Below, in pieces: positions 38,777 to 47,782 of a stretch of DNA of 64,000 bases. Where the stretch lies: positions 1,736,001 to 1,800,000 of the forward strand of contig NZ_CP041070.1 of the NCBI RefSeq assembly GCF_006459125.1, written 5' to 3'. Every line of letters begins with the position of its first letter. Positions within the stretch are counted from its first letter, which is position 1. Origin of the DNA: Halarcobacter anaerophilus. Lineage in GTDB: Bacteria; Campylobacterota; Campylobacteria; Campylobacterales; Arcobacteraceae. The notes beneath the pieces were generated by a model. That model was given only the letters and a program-made list of their open reading frames with translations, was not told the DNA's origin and searched no databases. Made by a program: the position numbers and the translations under genes.

Positions 38777-39067
38777 ATGAAAAAGAATAATCTTCAAAAA
38801 GCTGTTGCACTTGGATATGATATTCAAACAGATGCCGCTCCTAAAGTTATAGCAAAAGGAAGTGGAGCCTTAGCAAATAATATAATAAAAATAGCCCAAG
38901 AAAATGATATTCCTATAAAAAAAGATGAAGATTTAATCGAGCTCTTGTCTGCAATCGATATTGATAAAGAGATACCCGACAGTATGTATAAAGCGGTTGC
39001 AGAGATATTTGCTTTTATTTATGATTTAACAAAAAATGAAAGAGAAAAAAAAGAGAAAGAGAAATAA
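38777..39067 (+). CDS. FlhB C-terminal-domain-like protein (YlqH/FhlB family)
   Basis: 96 residues that match the cytoplasmic tail of FlhB alone: KAVALGYDIQTDAAPKVIAKGSGALANNIIKIAQENDIPI, then ELIELLSAIDIDKEIPDSMYKAVAEIFAFIY. The NPTH autocleavage motif is absent. It starts one base after the fliK-like stop. FlhB tails bind FliK, so this stand-alone copy likely works with it in specificity switching, an inference from known FlhB biology. Confidence 0.85.
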   Translation: MKKNNLQKAVALGYDIQTDAAPKVIAKGSGALANNIIKIAQENDIPIKKDEDLIELLSAIDIDKEIPDSMYKAVAEIFAFIYDLTKNEREKKEKEK

Positions 39068-39132
39068 ATATCTTGATAATATTGTAAGTTCATTTATAAT
39101 ATAATCCAACAAAAATTAAAAACTGGCTACAA

Positions 39133-39573
39133 ATGAGAACAGATAATCTGGATAATCCTTTTTTTGTATTATTACTATGTATTTTTTCTGTGTTTGTGAA
39201 TATAATATCTTCTATATATTTTTTTCCCATACTTTTTATAGGTGTTCTGTTTATAAGTTTTTTTATTTGCTTAAAAAGAAGACATCACTACTCTTTGATA
39301 TTTATAATCATAACTTTCTGTTTAATTGAAATCAATAGCGGTTTTAAAATTTTTTCACTCTCACTTTTATCAACTTTTGTATATGTTTTTATTGCACCTT
39401 ATATAAAAAGGACACTTAGTTTTAACAGTTTAAATCCATATATTTATATAGCGGTATTTTATTTGGGAGTCTATATTATGTGGTCCTTAAACAATGATTT
39501 AACACCCCAGCTAAATTATACTCTTCTAATAAATCTGGCAATCGACTTTTTTATATTTGGAGTATTCATTTGA
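39133..39573 (+). CDS. Small polytopic membrane protein upstream of mrdA (MreD-like position)
   Basis: 146 residues with about four to five transmembrane helices and few charged residues. It overlaps the start of mrdA by four bases (ATTTGA), so it is coupled to PBP2. In many bacteria this place is held by mreD; the size and topology fit, but I see no decisive MreD motif. The family is therefore left open. Confidence 0.5.
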   Translation: MRTDNLDNPFFVLLLCIFSVFVNIISSIYFFPILFIGVLFISFFICLKRRHHYSLIFIIITFCLIEINSGFKIFSLSLLSTFVYVFIAPYIKRTLSFNSLNPYIYIAVFYLGVYIMWSLNNDLTPQLNYTLLINLAIDFFIFGVFI

Positions 39574-41351
39574 AAAGACTAAATTTAATATTCATTTTAA
39601 TTTTTATTGTTTTAATCACTCTTTTGTCAAGAGTATATTTTTTAAGTATTAAATCAAATACCTATTATGAAGAGTTATCAAAAAGAAACTATATTAAAAG
39701 AATATATAAAGTACCCAACAGAGGAATAATAAAAGATAGAAATGGCGTGCCTTTAGCTATGAATAAGTTAGGGTTTTCTATAAATCTAAAACCCCACTTA
39801 CAATCTTATAAAAACAAAAAAAGACTTGAAGAACTAATTACTTTGATAAATAAACATTTTCCCGAATATAAAAAAGAGGAGTTATATAAAGAGTATAAAA
39901 AACTTGACTCAAACTATAAACATGATTTCGTAAAAATTGTAGATTTTATTCCTTATGACAACTTTTTTGACAAATATACACTCTTTAATTCAAATGATGA
40001 TATCCAAATTAAATCTGAAGTAAAAAGAGTATATCCCGAAGGTAAAAATGCTTCACATATTATAGGTTATATAGGTAAAGCATCAAGATTAGATATTCAA
40101 AATAATGAATTTTCAAAATATAGCGGTATAATCGGTAAAAACGGTTTAGAGAAGTATTATAATGACAAACTTCAGGGTGAATTAGGAGTAAAAGTAGTAA
40201 AAGTTAATGCTCTAAATAAAGAGATAGAACTTTTAGATGAAAAAGATCCTTCCTCAAACAATGATTTATCAATCTCACTTGATATAAGGCTGCAAAGATA
40301 TATACAAAAGATTTTTGGAGACGACAGCGGTGCTATAGTCGTTATGAATGCCAAAAACGGTGAAATCCTAGCAGCAGGTTCTTATCCTGAATTCAATAAT
40401 AATATTTTTGTTGACGGAATCTCTACAAAAGAGTGGGACAAAATGAGAAACGATTTTAACCACCCTTTTACAAATAAACTGATAAACGGACTCTATCCTC
40501 CGGGTTCAATTATAAAAATGGGAATTGCCCTTTCATTTTTGGATAACGGAATAAAACCCAATTATGAAGTTTATTGCAGCGGTTCTTTACAAATAGGAAA
40601 CAGAAAATTTAGATGCTGGAAAACAACTGGACACGGAAGAGTGGGCTTTGTAAAAGCAATAAGAGAGAGTTGTGACGATTTCTTTTATAAAGGAAGTCTT
40701 CTTGTAGGAATTAATAAAATCTCTAAATCTTTAGGAAACTACGGTATTGGAAAAGAGACGGGAGTTGATTTGGTAAATGAATTTTATGCTACAAATCCTA
40801 ATAAAGATTGGAAAGAGAAAAAATATGACCAACCTTGGTATATAGGAGATACCATAAATGCTTCAATAGGACAAGGATATATGACCGTAACACCGTTGCA
40901 AATAGCTAGGTATACAGCCTTTTTAGCTACGGGGAAACTTCCTAAACCTCACTTTTCGAAACTAAATTTTGAAGAGCCTAAAGAGATTAAACACAATGAT
41001 GATTATATGAAAATTGTCAGACAAGGTATGTATGAAGTTGCAAATAACAAAGACGGAGGAACGGCATATTACCATGTAAGAGAATCAAAAATAAAAATTG
41101 CCGCAAAAACAGGAACAGCACAGGTTGTATCTATTCCTCAAGCCGAAAAAGTAAGAATGAAAGAGAGTGAACTTAAATATTACCATAGATCACACGCTTG
41201 GCTGACTACCTACGGACCTTTCAAAGATCCTCAATATGTTGTAACGGTTTTAGTAGAACATGGAGGGCACGGAGGAAGTGCCGCAGGACATGTAGTAAGT
41301 AAGATATATAATAAATTAATAGAATTGGGATATATAAAAAATAAAAAATAG
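39570..41351 (+). CDS. mrdA: Penicillin-binding protein 2
   Basis: Peptidoglycan transpeptidase of the elongation machinery. 593 residues from TTG 39570: an N-terminal membrane anchor (about 5-26), a dimerisation region (VPNRGIIKDRNGVPLA), and the transpeptidase domain with the nucleophile in PPGSIIKMG (near residue 310), the SCDDF motif and the KTGTAQV motif. The C-terminal HAWLTTYGPF is also typical. Two cysteine-bearing segments (YCSGSLQIGNRKFRCW) match the usual zinc-bearing or loop region of PBP2. It follows the small membrane protein gene. Confidence 0.95.
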   Translation: MKRLNLIFILIFIVLITLLSRVYFLSIKSNTYYEELSKRNYIKRIYKVPNRGIIKDRNGVPLAMNKLGFSINLKPHLQSYKNKKRLEELITLINKHFPEYKKEELYKEYKKLDSNYKHDFVKIVDFIPYDNFFDKYTLFNSNDDIQIKSEVKRVYPEGKNASHIIGYIGKASRLDIQNNEFSKYSGIIGKNGLEKYYNDKLQGELGVKVVKVNALNKEIELLDEKDPSSNNDLSISLDIRLQRYIQKIFGDDSGAIVVMNAKNGEILAAGSYPEFNNNIFVDGISTKEWDKMRNDFNHPFTNKLINGLYPPGSIIKMGIALSFLDNGIKPNYEVYCSGSLQIGNRKFRCWKTTGHGRVGFVKAIRESCDDFFYKGSLLVGINKISKSLGNYGIGKETGVDLVNEFYATNPNKDWKEKKYDQPWYIGDTINASIGQGYMTVTPLQIARYTAFLATGKLPKPHFSKLNFEEPKEIKHNDDYMKIVRQGMYEVANNKDGGTAYYHVRESKIKIAAKTGTAQVVSIPQAEKVRMKESELKYYHRSHAWLTTYGPFKDPQYVVTVLVEHGGHGGSAAGHVVSKIYNKLIELGYIKNKK

Positions 41352-41423
41352 TCGACTTTTATGTTTATATCATATTAATGACTTTTTAGATATTATTCTG
41401 ACTATTTTAAGTAAGGAGTGTAG

Positions 41424-42155
41424 TTGAAAATAGTTGTTTCTTTATTGATTTTCAGTGCAACTTTTCTTTTTGCCGCAGACCCTGCACCGGTTATCAACCT
41501 ATCAGTTGCAGCATTAGAACAACCCGCACAATTTGTTAGAACAATTAATATTGCTATTATTTTAATCCTTCTTGTTTTAGCTCCGACACTTCTTCTAATG
41601 ATAACAAGTTTTACAAGACTTATTATTGTTTTTTCTTTGTTAAGACAAGCTTTGGGGTTGCAATCTACGCCTCCAAATCAAATTATTATATCACTTTCAC
41701 TTATTCTTACTATTTTTATTATGGAACCTTATGCCAAAAAATCTTGGGATGATGCAGTTAAACCTTATATGGATGAAAAGATAGGTTATGAAGTAGCTTT
41801 TGAAAAAGGGGTTAAACCTTTTAAAGAGTTTATGATAAAAAATACAAGAGAAGCTGATTTGGCTCTTTTTTATAGAATAAAAAAAGAGGAAAACCCAAAA
41901 AATATCGATGATGTTCCTTTAACACTGCTTATGCCGGCTTTTGTAGTAAGTGAATTAAAAACTGCTTTTGAAATAGGTTTTTTAATTTTCTTACCCTTTT
42001 TAGTAATTGATATTATTGTTGCTTCAATACTAATGTCTCTGGGTATGATGATGCTGCCTCCTGTTATGATATCCTTGCCTATTAAAATTATTTTCTTTAT
42101 CGTTATTGACGGATGGGCTCTTATAATAGGGAATCTTGCACAATCCTTTAAATAA
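41424..42155 (+). CDS. fliP: Flagellar export protein FliP
   Basis: Pore-forming subunit of the flagellar type III export gate. 243 residues with a signal peptide (about 1-18) and four transmembrane helices. The signatures are MITSFTRLIIVFSLLRQALGLQSTPPNQIIISLSLILT, LLMPAFVVSELKTAFEIGFLIFLPFLVIDIIVASILMSLGMMMLPP and a C-terminal hairpin. It starts on TTG with a strong AAGGAG 6 bases upstream. It is separated from mrdA by 72 bases with a weak TAT-rich region. Confidence 0.96.
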   Translation: MKIVVSLLIFSATFLFAADPAPVINLSVAALEQPAQFVRTINIAIILILLVLAPTLLLMITSFTRLIIVFSLLRQALGLQSTPPNQIIISLSLILTIFIMEPYAKKSWDDAVKPYMDEKIGYEVAFEKGVKPFKEFMIKNTREADLALFYRIKKEENPKNIDDVPLTLLMPAFVVSELKTAFEIGFLIFLPFLVIDIIVASILMSLGMMMLPPVMISLPIKIIFFIVIDGWALIIGNLAQSFK

Positions 42156-42251
42156 TAAATAAGCTAATTGCTGTTATTTTAAACATATTTTTGATTATTC
42201 ATCGCAAAAAGTTGTGTATAATTAACTTTAACGCCATAAATAAGGTTTAAT

Positions 42252-43916
42252 TTGAATAATAAAATAAAAATTAATCTGTTGATGCTTATTTTTCTTACAA
42301 TTTTTTTCCCTGTAATATTAGGATATTTTTTAAATCATTATTTAAATATGAAATATATAAGTATCCCTCTTCACTCAGGATTTGAAGTTTCAGGAGGAGT
42401 GATTGCAATAGTTATTTCAATGATTTTTTATTTTAAATATTCAAAAAAACATCTTCTTACCCAATATAACCGGATTACCATTGCTTTGTTAACAATGGGA
42501 ATAATCGATATTTTTCACGGAATTGTAATGCCAGGAAAACTCTTTGTATGGTTACACTCAATAGCGGTATTTTTAGGTGGAACTCTTTTTATTACCGTTT
42601 GGATTAATAATAAAATAGTCTCAAAAAAAATATATAAGCTTATTCCTCTTTTAGTATCTCTTTTTGCAATTATCGTTTCTATACTCTCTATTGTTTTTAT
42701 TGATTATATTCCTGAAATGATAAATGAAGATAAAACTTTTACTATTACGGCAGATTTATTGAATTTTATCGGAGGAGTAGGTTTTTTTATTGCTTCTTAT
42801 AAATTTTTATTTGATTATATAAAAAAACAAAATATAAATGATTATCTCTTTGCGGGTCACACTTTGTTATTCGGTATTGCGGGAATTTTATTCGTTTCTT
42901 CCGAAATTTGGGATTTACAATGGTGGTTATGGCATCTGTTAAGGTTAAGTGCATATATAATCGCTTTGTATTATTTATATATTGAATTTAGAGAAGAGAT
43001 CAAGTTAATAGAAAAAACAAACAATAAACTAAACAAAGCAAATAAAGAGATAAAAAAATATATAAGTTTGGTAGATGAACACGTTATTTTATCTTCTACA
43101 GATTTGCAAGGAAATATAAATTATGTTTCAAAAGCTTTTTGTAAAATAAGCGGTTACTCGAAAAAGGAACTCTTAGGAAAAAATCATAGTCTTTTAAAAG
43201 ATGAAAAAATGTCAAAAGAGTTTTATGAAGATTTGTGGGAAACTATACTTTCAAATAAAACCTGGAGAGGTGAAATAAAAAACAGAAGAAAAGACGGAAC
43301 TTCTTATTGGATAAAAGCTTCGATTTTCCCTATTTTTAACAGCTATGGCAAAAAAATCGGTTACAGCTCAATAAGAGAAGATATAAGCGATAAAAAAATT
43401 ATAGAAAAAATTTCGATAACCGACCCTTTAACGGGACTTTACAATAGAAGATATTTGGAAAATATTTTACCTGGATTATTAAACTCTTTAAAAAGAGAAA
43501 ATAACTTTTTTTCATTTTTAATGATTGATATTGATTTTTTCAAACAATATAACGACACTTACGGGCACAATAAAGGAGATAAAGTTTTAAAAGAAGTAGC
43601 CAATACCCTAAGAAACACCCTAAAAAGAAAAGATGATTATTACTTCAGACTTGGAGGAGAAGAGTTCGCAATAATCTTTAAAAGCAAAACCGTTGAAAAT
43701 GCAATACAGTTTAGTCAATCACTAAAAAATAGTATAGAAAATCTAAATATAGAGCATAAAAACAGTAAAATCTCGGATAAAATAACCATATCTTTAGGTT
43801 TAGTTTGTAAAGCTTCAAAAGAGGTAAAAAGTTTTGAAGATATCTACAAAGAGGCAGATTTACTTCTATATAAAGCAAAAAATTCGGGAAGAAACAAAGT
43901 TGTATCAAACTTATAA
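42252..43916 (+). CDS. Membrane PAS-GGDEF diguanylate cyclase
   Basis: 554 residues from TTG 42252 (TAAGG upstream). The N-terminus has seven or so transmembrane helices of a MASE-like sensor region (about 8-245), a linker coiled coil, one PAS domain (about 275-385, reading LVDEHVILSSTDLQGNINYVSKAFCKISGYSKKELLGKNH) and a GGDEF domain. The active site is GGEEF and the substrate-binding loop TDPLTGLYNRRY is intact, so it should make c-di-GMP. No EAL domain is seen. The sensed signal is unknown. Confidence 0.92.
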   Translation: MNNKIKINLLMLIFLTIFFPVILGYFLNHYLNMKYISIPLHSGFEVSGGVIAIVISMIFYFKYSKKHLLTQYNRITIALLTMGIIDIFHGIVMPGKLFVWLHSIAVFLGGTLFITVWINNKIVSKKIYKLIPLLVSLFAIIVSILSIVFIDYIPEMINEDKTFTITADLLNFIGGVGFFIASYKFLFDYIKKQNINDYLFAGHTLLFGIAGILFVSSEIWDLQWWLWHLLRLSAYIIALYYLYIEFREEIKLIEKTNNKLNKANKEIKKYISLVDEHVILSSTDLQGNINYVSKAFCKISGYSKKELLGKNHSLLKDEKMSKEFYEDLWETILSNKTWRGEIKNRRKDGTSYWIKASIFPIFNSYGKKIGYSSIREDISDKKIIEKISITDPLTGLYNRRYLENILPGLLNSLKRENNFFSFLMIDIDFFKQYNDTYGHNKGDKVLKEVANTLRNTLKRKDDYYFRLGGEEFAIIFKSKTVENAIQFSQSLKNSIENLNIEHKNSKISDKITISLGLVCKASKEVKSFEDIYKEADLLLYKAKNSGRNKVVSNL

Positions 43917-43954
43917 TTTTTTTTATAGTATAGTTAATATAAAAAAGGGGCAAA

Positions 43955-44056
43955 ATGCAAAATCTGACCAATGAAATTATAAGTTTCGCGGCTATTACCG
44001 TTGTAGTGTTACTTTTAGCATACCTGACAAAGAAAAAAGAAGATAATTTTAAATAA
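43955..44056 (+). CDS. 33-residue single-helix membrane protein
   Basis: A small frame ATG 43955 to TAA 44054-44056 with an AAAAGGGG ribosome site ending 4 bases before it. The protein reads MQNLTNEIISF, then a transmembrane helix (about residues 12-24, AAITVVVLLLAYL) and a basic/acidic tail TKKKEDNFK. It lies between the diguanylate cyclase and the tolC-type gene. The layout of a short helix with a positive tail is like that of small subunits or regulators, but it has no known family. Coding is supported by the ribosome site and the residue pattern, not by homology. Confidence 0.5.
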   Translation: MQNLTNEIISFAAITVVVLLLAYLTKKKEDNFK

Positions 44057-44126
44057 TAATTCTTTTTGTAGAAAAATTAGATTTTTTTTTGTATAATCCC
44101 TTTTTAAATAGACCTTAGGATGGGCA

Positions 44127-45470
44127 ATGTATAAATTAATCTTATATATATTATTAATAAATAATTATCTTTTTTCACAAACCGTTGACTTTGAAAAAGC
44201 ACTAAATCTAACTCTTGAAAATAACCTCCAACTAAAATCACAAAAACTAGATATAGAAAATGCAAATCTTGATATAAAAAAAGTAAAATCTTACTCATAC
44301 GGAAAATTGGATTTAAAACATGAAATGAGCAGAACCAACCACGCAGGATATGTTTTTAATAATAAACTATCTTCAAGAGAGGCTACTTTTAGAGACTTTG
44401 GATTTGCTCAAATGGATGAAGGAATTGATACTCAGCCAAAAGATTTAAATTATCCCGATTACAGAGATAATTTTAATACAAAACTGACTTATGAAATTCC
44501 CTTGTTTACAGGCTTCAAACTGCAAACACAAGAAGATATGATGAAAATTGCCCATAAAGCTCAACAGTTAAAATTAAATCTTGATGAAAAATCTTTGGAA
44601 TTTGAAGTACTTAAAGCTTATAATGCAGCCGTTGTAGCAAAAGAGTTTATAAAAGCTACACAAAAAGCAAAAGAGTCGGTAAATCTTTTTGTAACAGCGG
44701 CAAATGAGTTTTATAAAGAGGGACTTGTTACAAAAATAGATAAAAAACAAGCCAGAGTACATGAACTAAATGTTCAAAGTAAATTAACCGAAGCTAGAAA
44801 TAAATTCAATATAGCTATTGCCTATTTAAACTTTTTAACTTCACAAGATAATATAAGCGATGTTCAAGCCTTAAAAATGATAATTTGTGAGGATTTTGAT
44901 TATAACACTTTATATAATACCGCAATTAGCAATAGAGATGATCTAAAAATCGTAAAAGAGCAAGAAAAAAGCATGGAAAAAAACGTGCAGCTTAGTAACT
45001 CTTCATATTATCCCAATATCTACTCATATTTAGAGTACGGTTTTAATGATGATAAAATTACATTTGACAGCAACAAAGATTATTATATGGGTATGTTAGG
45101 AATAAAATATACACTTTTTGATAATACGAGAAGTATAGATAAACAAAAAAGCAAAATACTTTTAAATAAAACGGCTTTAGGTTTAAACCATTTAAAAGAT
45201 GCTATTAAACTTGATGTACAAAAAGCTTTATTAAATCTAAAAGCAAAAAGAAAAACATTTAAAGAGAAAAAAGAGGCAAAACAACTTGCAAATGAGGTTT
45301 TGGAACAATCCAAACTTATGTATAAAAATCAGTTGATTCCTATGACTGAACTTTTAAAACAAGAGGCAATATATAGAGAGAACGAAGCCTCTTTAATAAT
45401 GGCAAATTATGAACTCTCTTTAGCTCTTGCAAGGGTAAATCTCGTTTCAGGTAAAAGGTTAAGAGAGTAA
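44127..45470 (+). CDS. TolC-family outer-membrane efflux protein
   Basis: 447 residues with a signal peptide (about 1-18) and two structural repeats of the outer membrane efflux protein domain, each with a long coiled-coil helix pair (LEFEVLKAYNAAVVAKEFIKATQKAKESVN and IKLDVQKALLNLKAKRKTFKEKKEAKQLAN) and strands for the outer membrane beta-barrel. First gene of a four-gene efflux operon; gaps of 10 bases or less to the next genes. Substrate unknown. Confidence 0.9.
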   Translation: MYKLILYILLINNYLFSQTVDFEKALNLTLENNLQLKSQKLDIENANLDIKKVKSYSYGKLDLKHEMSRTNHAGYVFNNKLSSREATFRDFGFAQMDEGIDTQPKDLNYPDYRDNFNTKLTYEIPLFTGFKLQTQEDMMKIAHKAQQLKLNLDEKSLEFEVLKAYNAAVVAKEFIKATQKAKESVNLFVTAANEFYKEGLVTKIDKKQARVHELNVQSKLTEARNKFNIAIAYLNFLTSQDNISDVQALKMIICEDFDYNTLYNTAISNRDDLKIVKEQEKSMEKNVQLSNSSYYPNIYSYLEYGFNDDKITFDSNKDYYMGMLGIKYTLFDNTRSIDKQKSKILLNKTALGLNHLKDAIKLDVQKALLNLKAKRKTFKEKKEAKQLANEVLEQSKLMYKNQLIPMTELLKQEAIYRENEASLIMANYELSLALARVNLVSGKRLRE

Positions 45471-45480
45471 AAGGTTAAAT

Positions 45481-46248
45481 ATGAAAAAAATACTTATATC
45501 TATGGTTATACTTTTTTTTAGTATAACAAATTTAAATGCACTTGAGTTAAGCGGAACCGTTATTTCGGATAATGAAAAAATCATTACAAGCAGATACATG
45601 GGCTTTATAAAAAAAGTTTACGTAAATGAAGGTGATTTTGTAAAAAAAGGCGCTTTGCTTTATGAAATTGATTCTACGAATATTGACAGCAATAAACAAC
45701 AAGCCCAGTTAAATCTCCAAATTCAAGAGAATAATCTTAATAATGTAAAAACCAATTATGAAAGATATAAAAGATTATATGAAAAAGATTTGGTTCCAAA
45801 ATATGATTTAGAGCAGTTAGAGTTAAAATTAAGAAATATTAAAAATATGATTTCTATTGCAAAAGCCAAATTAAAAGAGGTAAATTATCAATACAGATAC
45901 CTTAAAATAAGAGCACCCAATGACGGTTTGATTATTAAAAAAAGTATCAAAAGCGGAGAAATGGCAATGCCTAGCGCCCCAGCTATGATTTTATCTGATT
46001 TGGAGAGTCTAAAAATAAAAACAGATATAAATGAGAGTAATTTAGGAAAAATAAAAATCGGTCAAGATGTGGATATTATTATTGAATCACTTAATCTGAG
46101 AACAAAAGGAAAAGTTGCATCAATAATCCCAAACGTACAAAATATGACCCACTCTTTTACGGTAAAAATATCTTTTGATAAAAAAGATAAACATATATAT
46201 CCCGGAATGTATAGTAAAATCTATTTAAAGTTGGATAAAAATGAATAA
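45481..46248 (+). CDS. RND efflux periplasmic adaptor (membrane fusion protein)
   Basis: 255 residues: a signal peptide (about 1-20), the biotinyl-lipoyl half motifs (SRYMGFIKKVYVNEGDFVKKGALLYEID and LKIRAPNDGLIIKKSIKSGEM), a helical hairpin between them (about 70-135) and a beta-barrel domain. It is short for the family and lacks the C-terminal membrane-proximal part. It overlaps the permease gene by 8 bases. It bridges the permease and the TolC protein. Confidence 0.88.
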   Translation: MKKILISMVILFFSITNLNALELSGTVISDNEKIITSRYMGFIKKVYVNEGDFVKKGALLYEIDSTNIDSNKQQAQLNLQIQENNLNNVKTNYERYKRLYEKDLVPKYDLEQLELKLRNIKNMISIAKAKLKEVNYQYRYLKIRAPNDGLIIKKSIKSGEMAMPSAPAMILSDLESLKIKTDINESNLGKIKIGQDVDIIIESLNLRTKGKVASIIPNVQNMTHSFTVKISFDKKDKHIYPGMYSKIYLKLDKNE

Positions 46249-47773
46249 TAAACTGAATATTGCAGGAAAACTAGCTAAAACTTTTATTGACCACCCCTTA
46301 ACTTTTATTTTAAGTATTTTTATTCTTCTTTTGGGTTTTATCTCTTTAGAGTTTATGCCAAGAGAAGAGAACCCTCAAATAAAAGTAAGCGGCGGAGCAG
46401 TAATCGTCCCTCTGCCCGGAGCAAGACCTAGTGAGATTAAAAAAGTAATTATAGAACCTTTAGAGAAAAAAATAAGAGAGATAAAAGGGGTTGAGCATAT
46501 TTTCTCTTATGCAAAAGATTCCGTAGGAATAGTACAAGTGCAATACTATATAGGAGAAGATAAAGAGGAATCAAATCTCAAACTATATGACCAAGTAATG
46601 AGAAATATGGATAATATGCCCAAAGGTGCATTAACTCCAATTATAAAAACAATGGATATTGATACCGATATTCCTATTGCTACTATTGCTTTTTATTCCA
46701 ATCATAAAGCTGTTTCATCCAGCGATTTATATAATGAAGTAAGCAAAATAGCCTATGAAATCAATAAAATAGATAAAGTTGCCCTAGTTGATTTAAAAGG
46801 AGAAAAAAAACCTCAATATAATATAGAAGTTGATGCAAATAAAATAGCCGCTTATAATCTATCTTTAGGACAAATTGCAAAACAGATAAAAGCTTTGTCT
46901 CTAACTACTCCGAATATCAATGCAGACAATAAAACAGGAGATTTGATGGTTCTTAGTATAAAAAATGCTATTGAATCAAAAAAAGATTTGGAAAATATTA
47001 TTATCTCTTATAATTTTAATACTCCCGTTTATTTAAAAGATATTGCAAAAATTTCAAGAAGTTATGATATCCAAAATAAAAAAGAGGCATATCTTTATAA
47101 AAAAGATACAAAAGATAAAGCAATAGAACAAGTAACCCTTATGGTATCTAAACTAAAAGGAGCGAACTCGGTTACTATAAATGAAGATATTTTTGCTTAT
47201 ATAGATTCTATCAAAAGCACTTTAGAAAAAAAAGGAATTAAATATGTAATAACAAGAGATGACGGTTATACTGCAAATAATGCAGTAAACTCTTTAGTGC
47301 AAAATCTTTTGATTTCTATTTTGATAATTGCAATTTTACTTATTTTTTCTCTAGGATTAAAAGAGGCAATGATAGTTTCCCTTTTGGTTCCTATGATTTT
47401 ATCATTAACTCTTTTTATAGGTTTTATGATGGAAGAGACGATTAACAGAATCACACTTTTTGCTCTAATTGTAAGTCTTGGAATGCTTGTTGATGCAGCA
47501 ATTATCGTAATTGAAAACATCGTAAGACATAAAAAAGAGGATAAAAACAAAACTGATTTAAAAACTCTATCAATAAATGCTACAAACGAGATTGGAAATG
47601 CTACAAATATAGCTACGGTTGCTATTATAATGACTTTCTTGCCTATGTTTTTCGTAGGCGGTATGATGGGTCAATTTATGCACCCTCTTCCTGTTTTCGT
47701 ACCTATTGCTTTGATTGTATCATTAATTGTTGCTTATGTCTTTACTCCATATTTAGTTAGAAAATTTTTATAA
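46241..47773 (+). CDS. RND efflux permease, N-terminal half
   Basis: 510 residues: TM1 and the first porter loop, then helices 2-6. The TM4 motif reads GMLVDAAIIVIENI, with one of the two Asp that relay protons in AcrB kept and the second replaced by Ala. It ends at TAA 47771-47773, close to where helix 6 meets the linker to helix 7. The next frame is in the same phase and encodes the second half, so this may be a full-length permease broken by one nonsense codon, or a natural split. The following GGCTTTAAA then ATG shows an AAGG ribosome-like site made by the stop. Confidence 0.85.
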   Translation: MNNKLNIAGKLAKTFIDHPLTFILSIFILLLGFISLEFMPREENPQIKVSGGAVIVPLPGARPSEIKKVIIEPLEKKIREIKGVEHIFSYAKDSVGIVQVQYYIGEDKEESNLKLYDQVMRNMDNMPKGALTPIIKTMDIDTDIPIATIAFYSNHKAVSSSDLYNEVSKIAYEINKIDKVALVDLKGEKKPQYNIEVDANKIAAYNLSLGQIAKQIKALSLTTPNINADNKTGDLMVLSIKNAIESKKDLENIIISYNFNTPVYLKDIAKISRSYDIQNKKEAYLYKKDTKDKAIEQVTLMVSKLKGANSVTINEDIFAYIDSIKSTLEKKGIKYVITRDDGYTANNAVNSLVQNLLISILIIAILLIFSLGLKEAMIVSLLVPMILSLTLFIGFMMEETINRITLFALIVSLGMLVDAAIIVIENIVRHKKEDKNKTDLKTLSINATNEIGNATNIATVAIIMTFLPMFFVGGMMGQFMHPLPVFVPIALIVSLIVAYVFTPYLVRKFL

Positions 47774-47782
47774 GGCTTTAAA

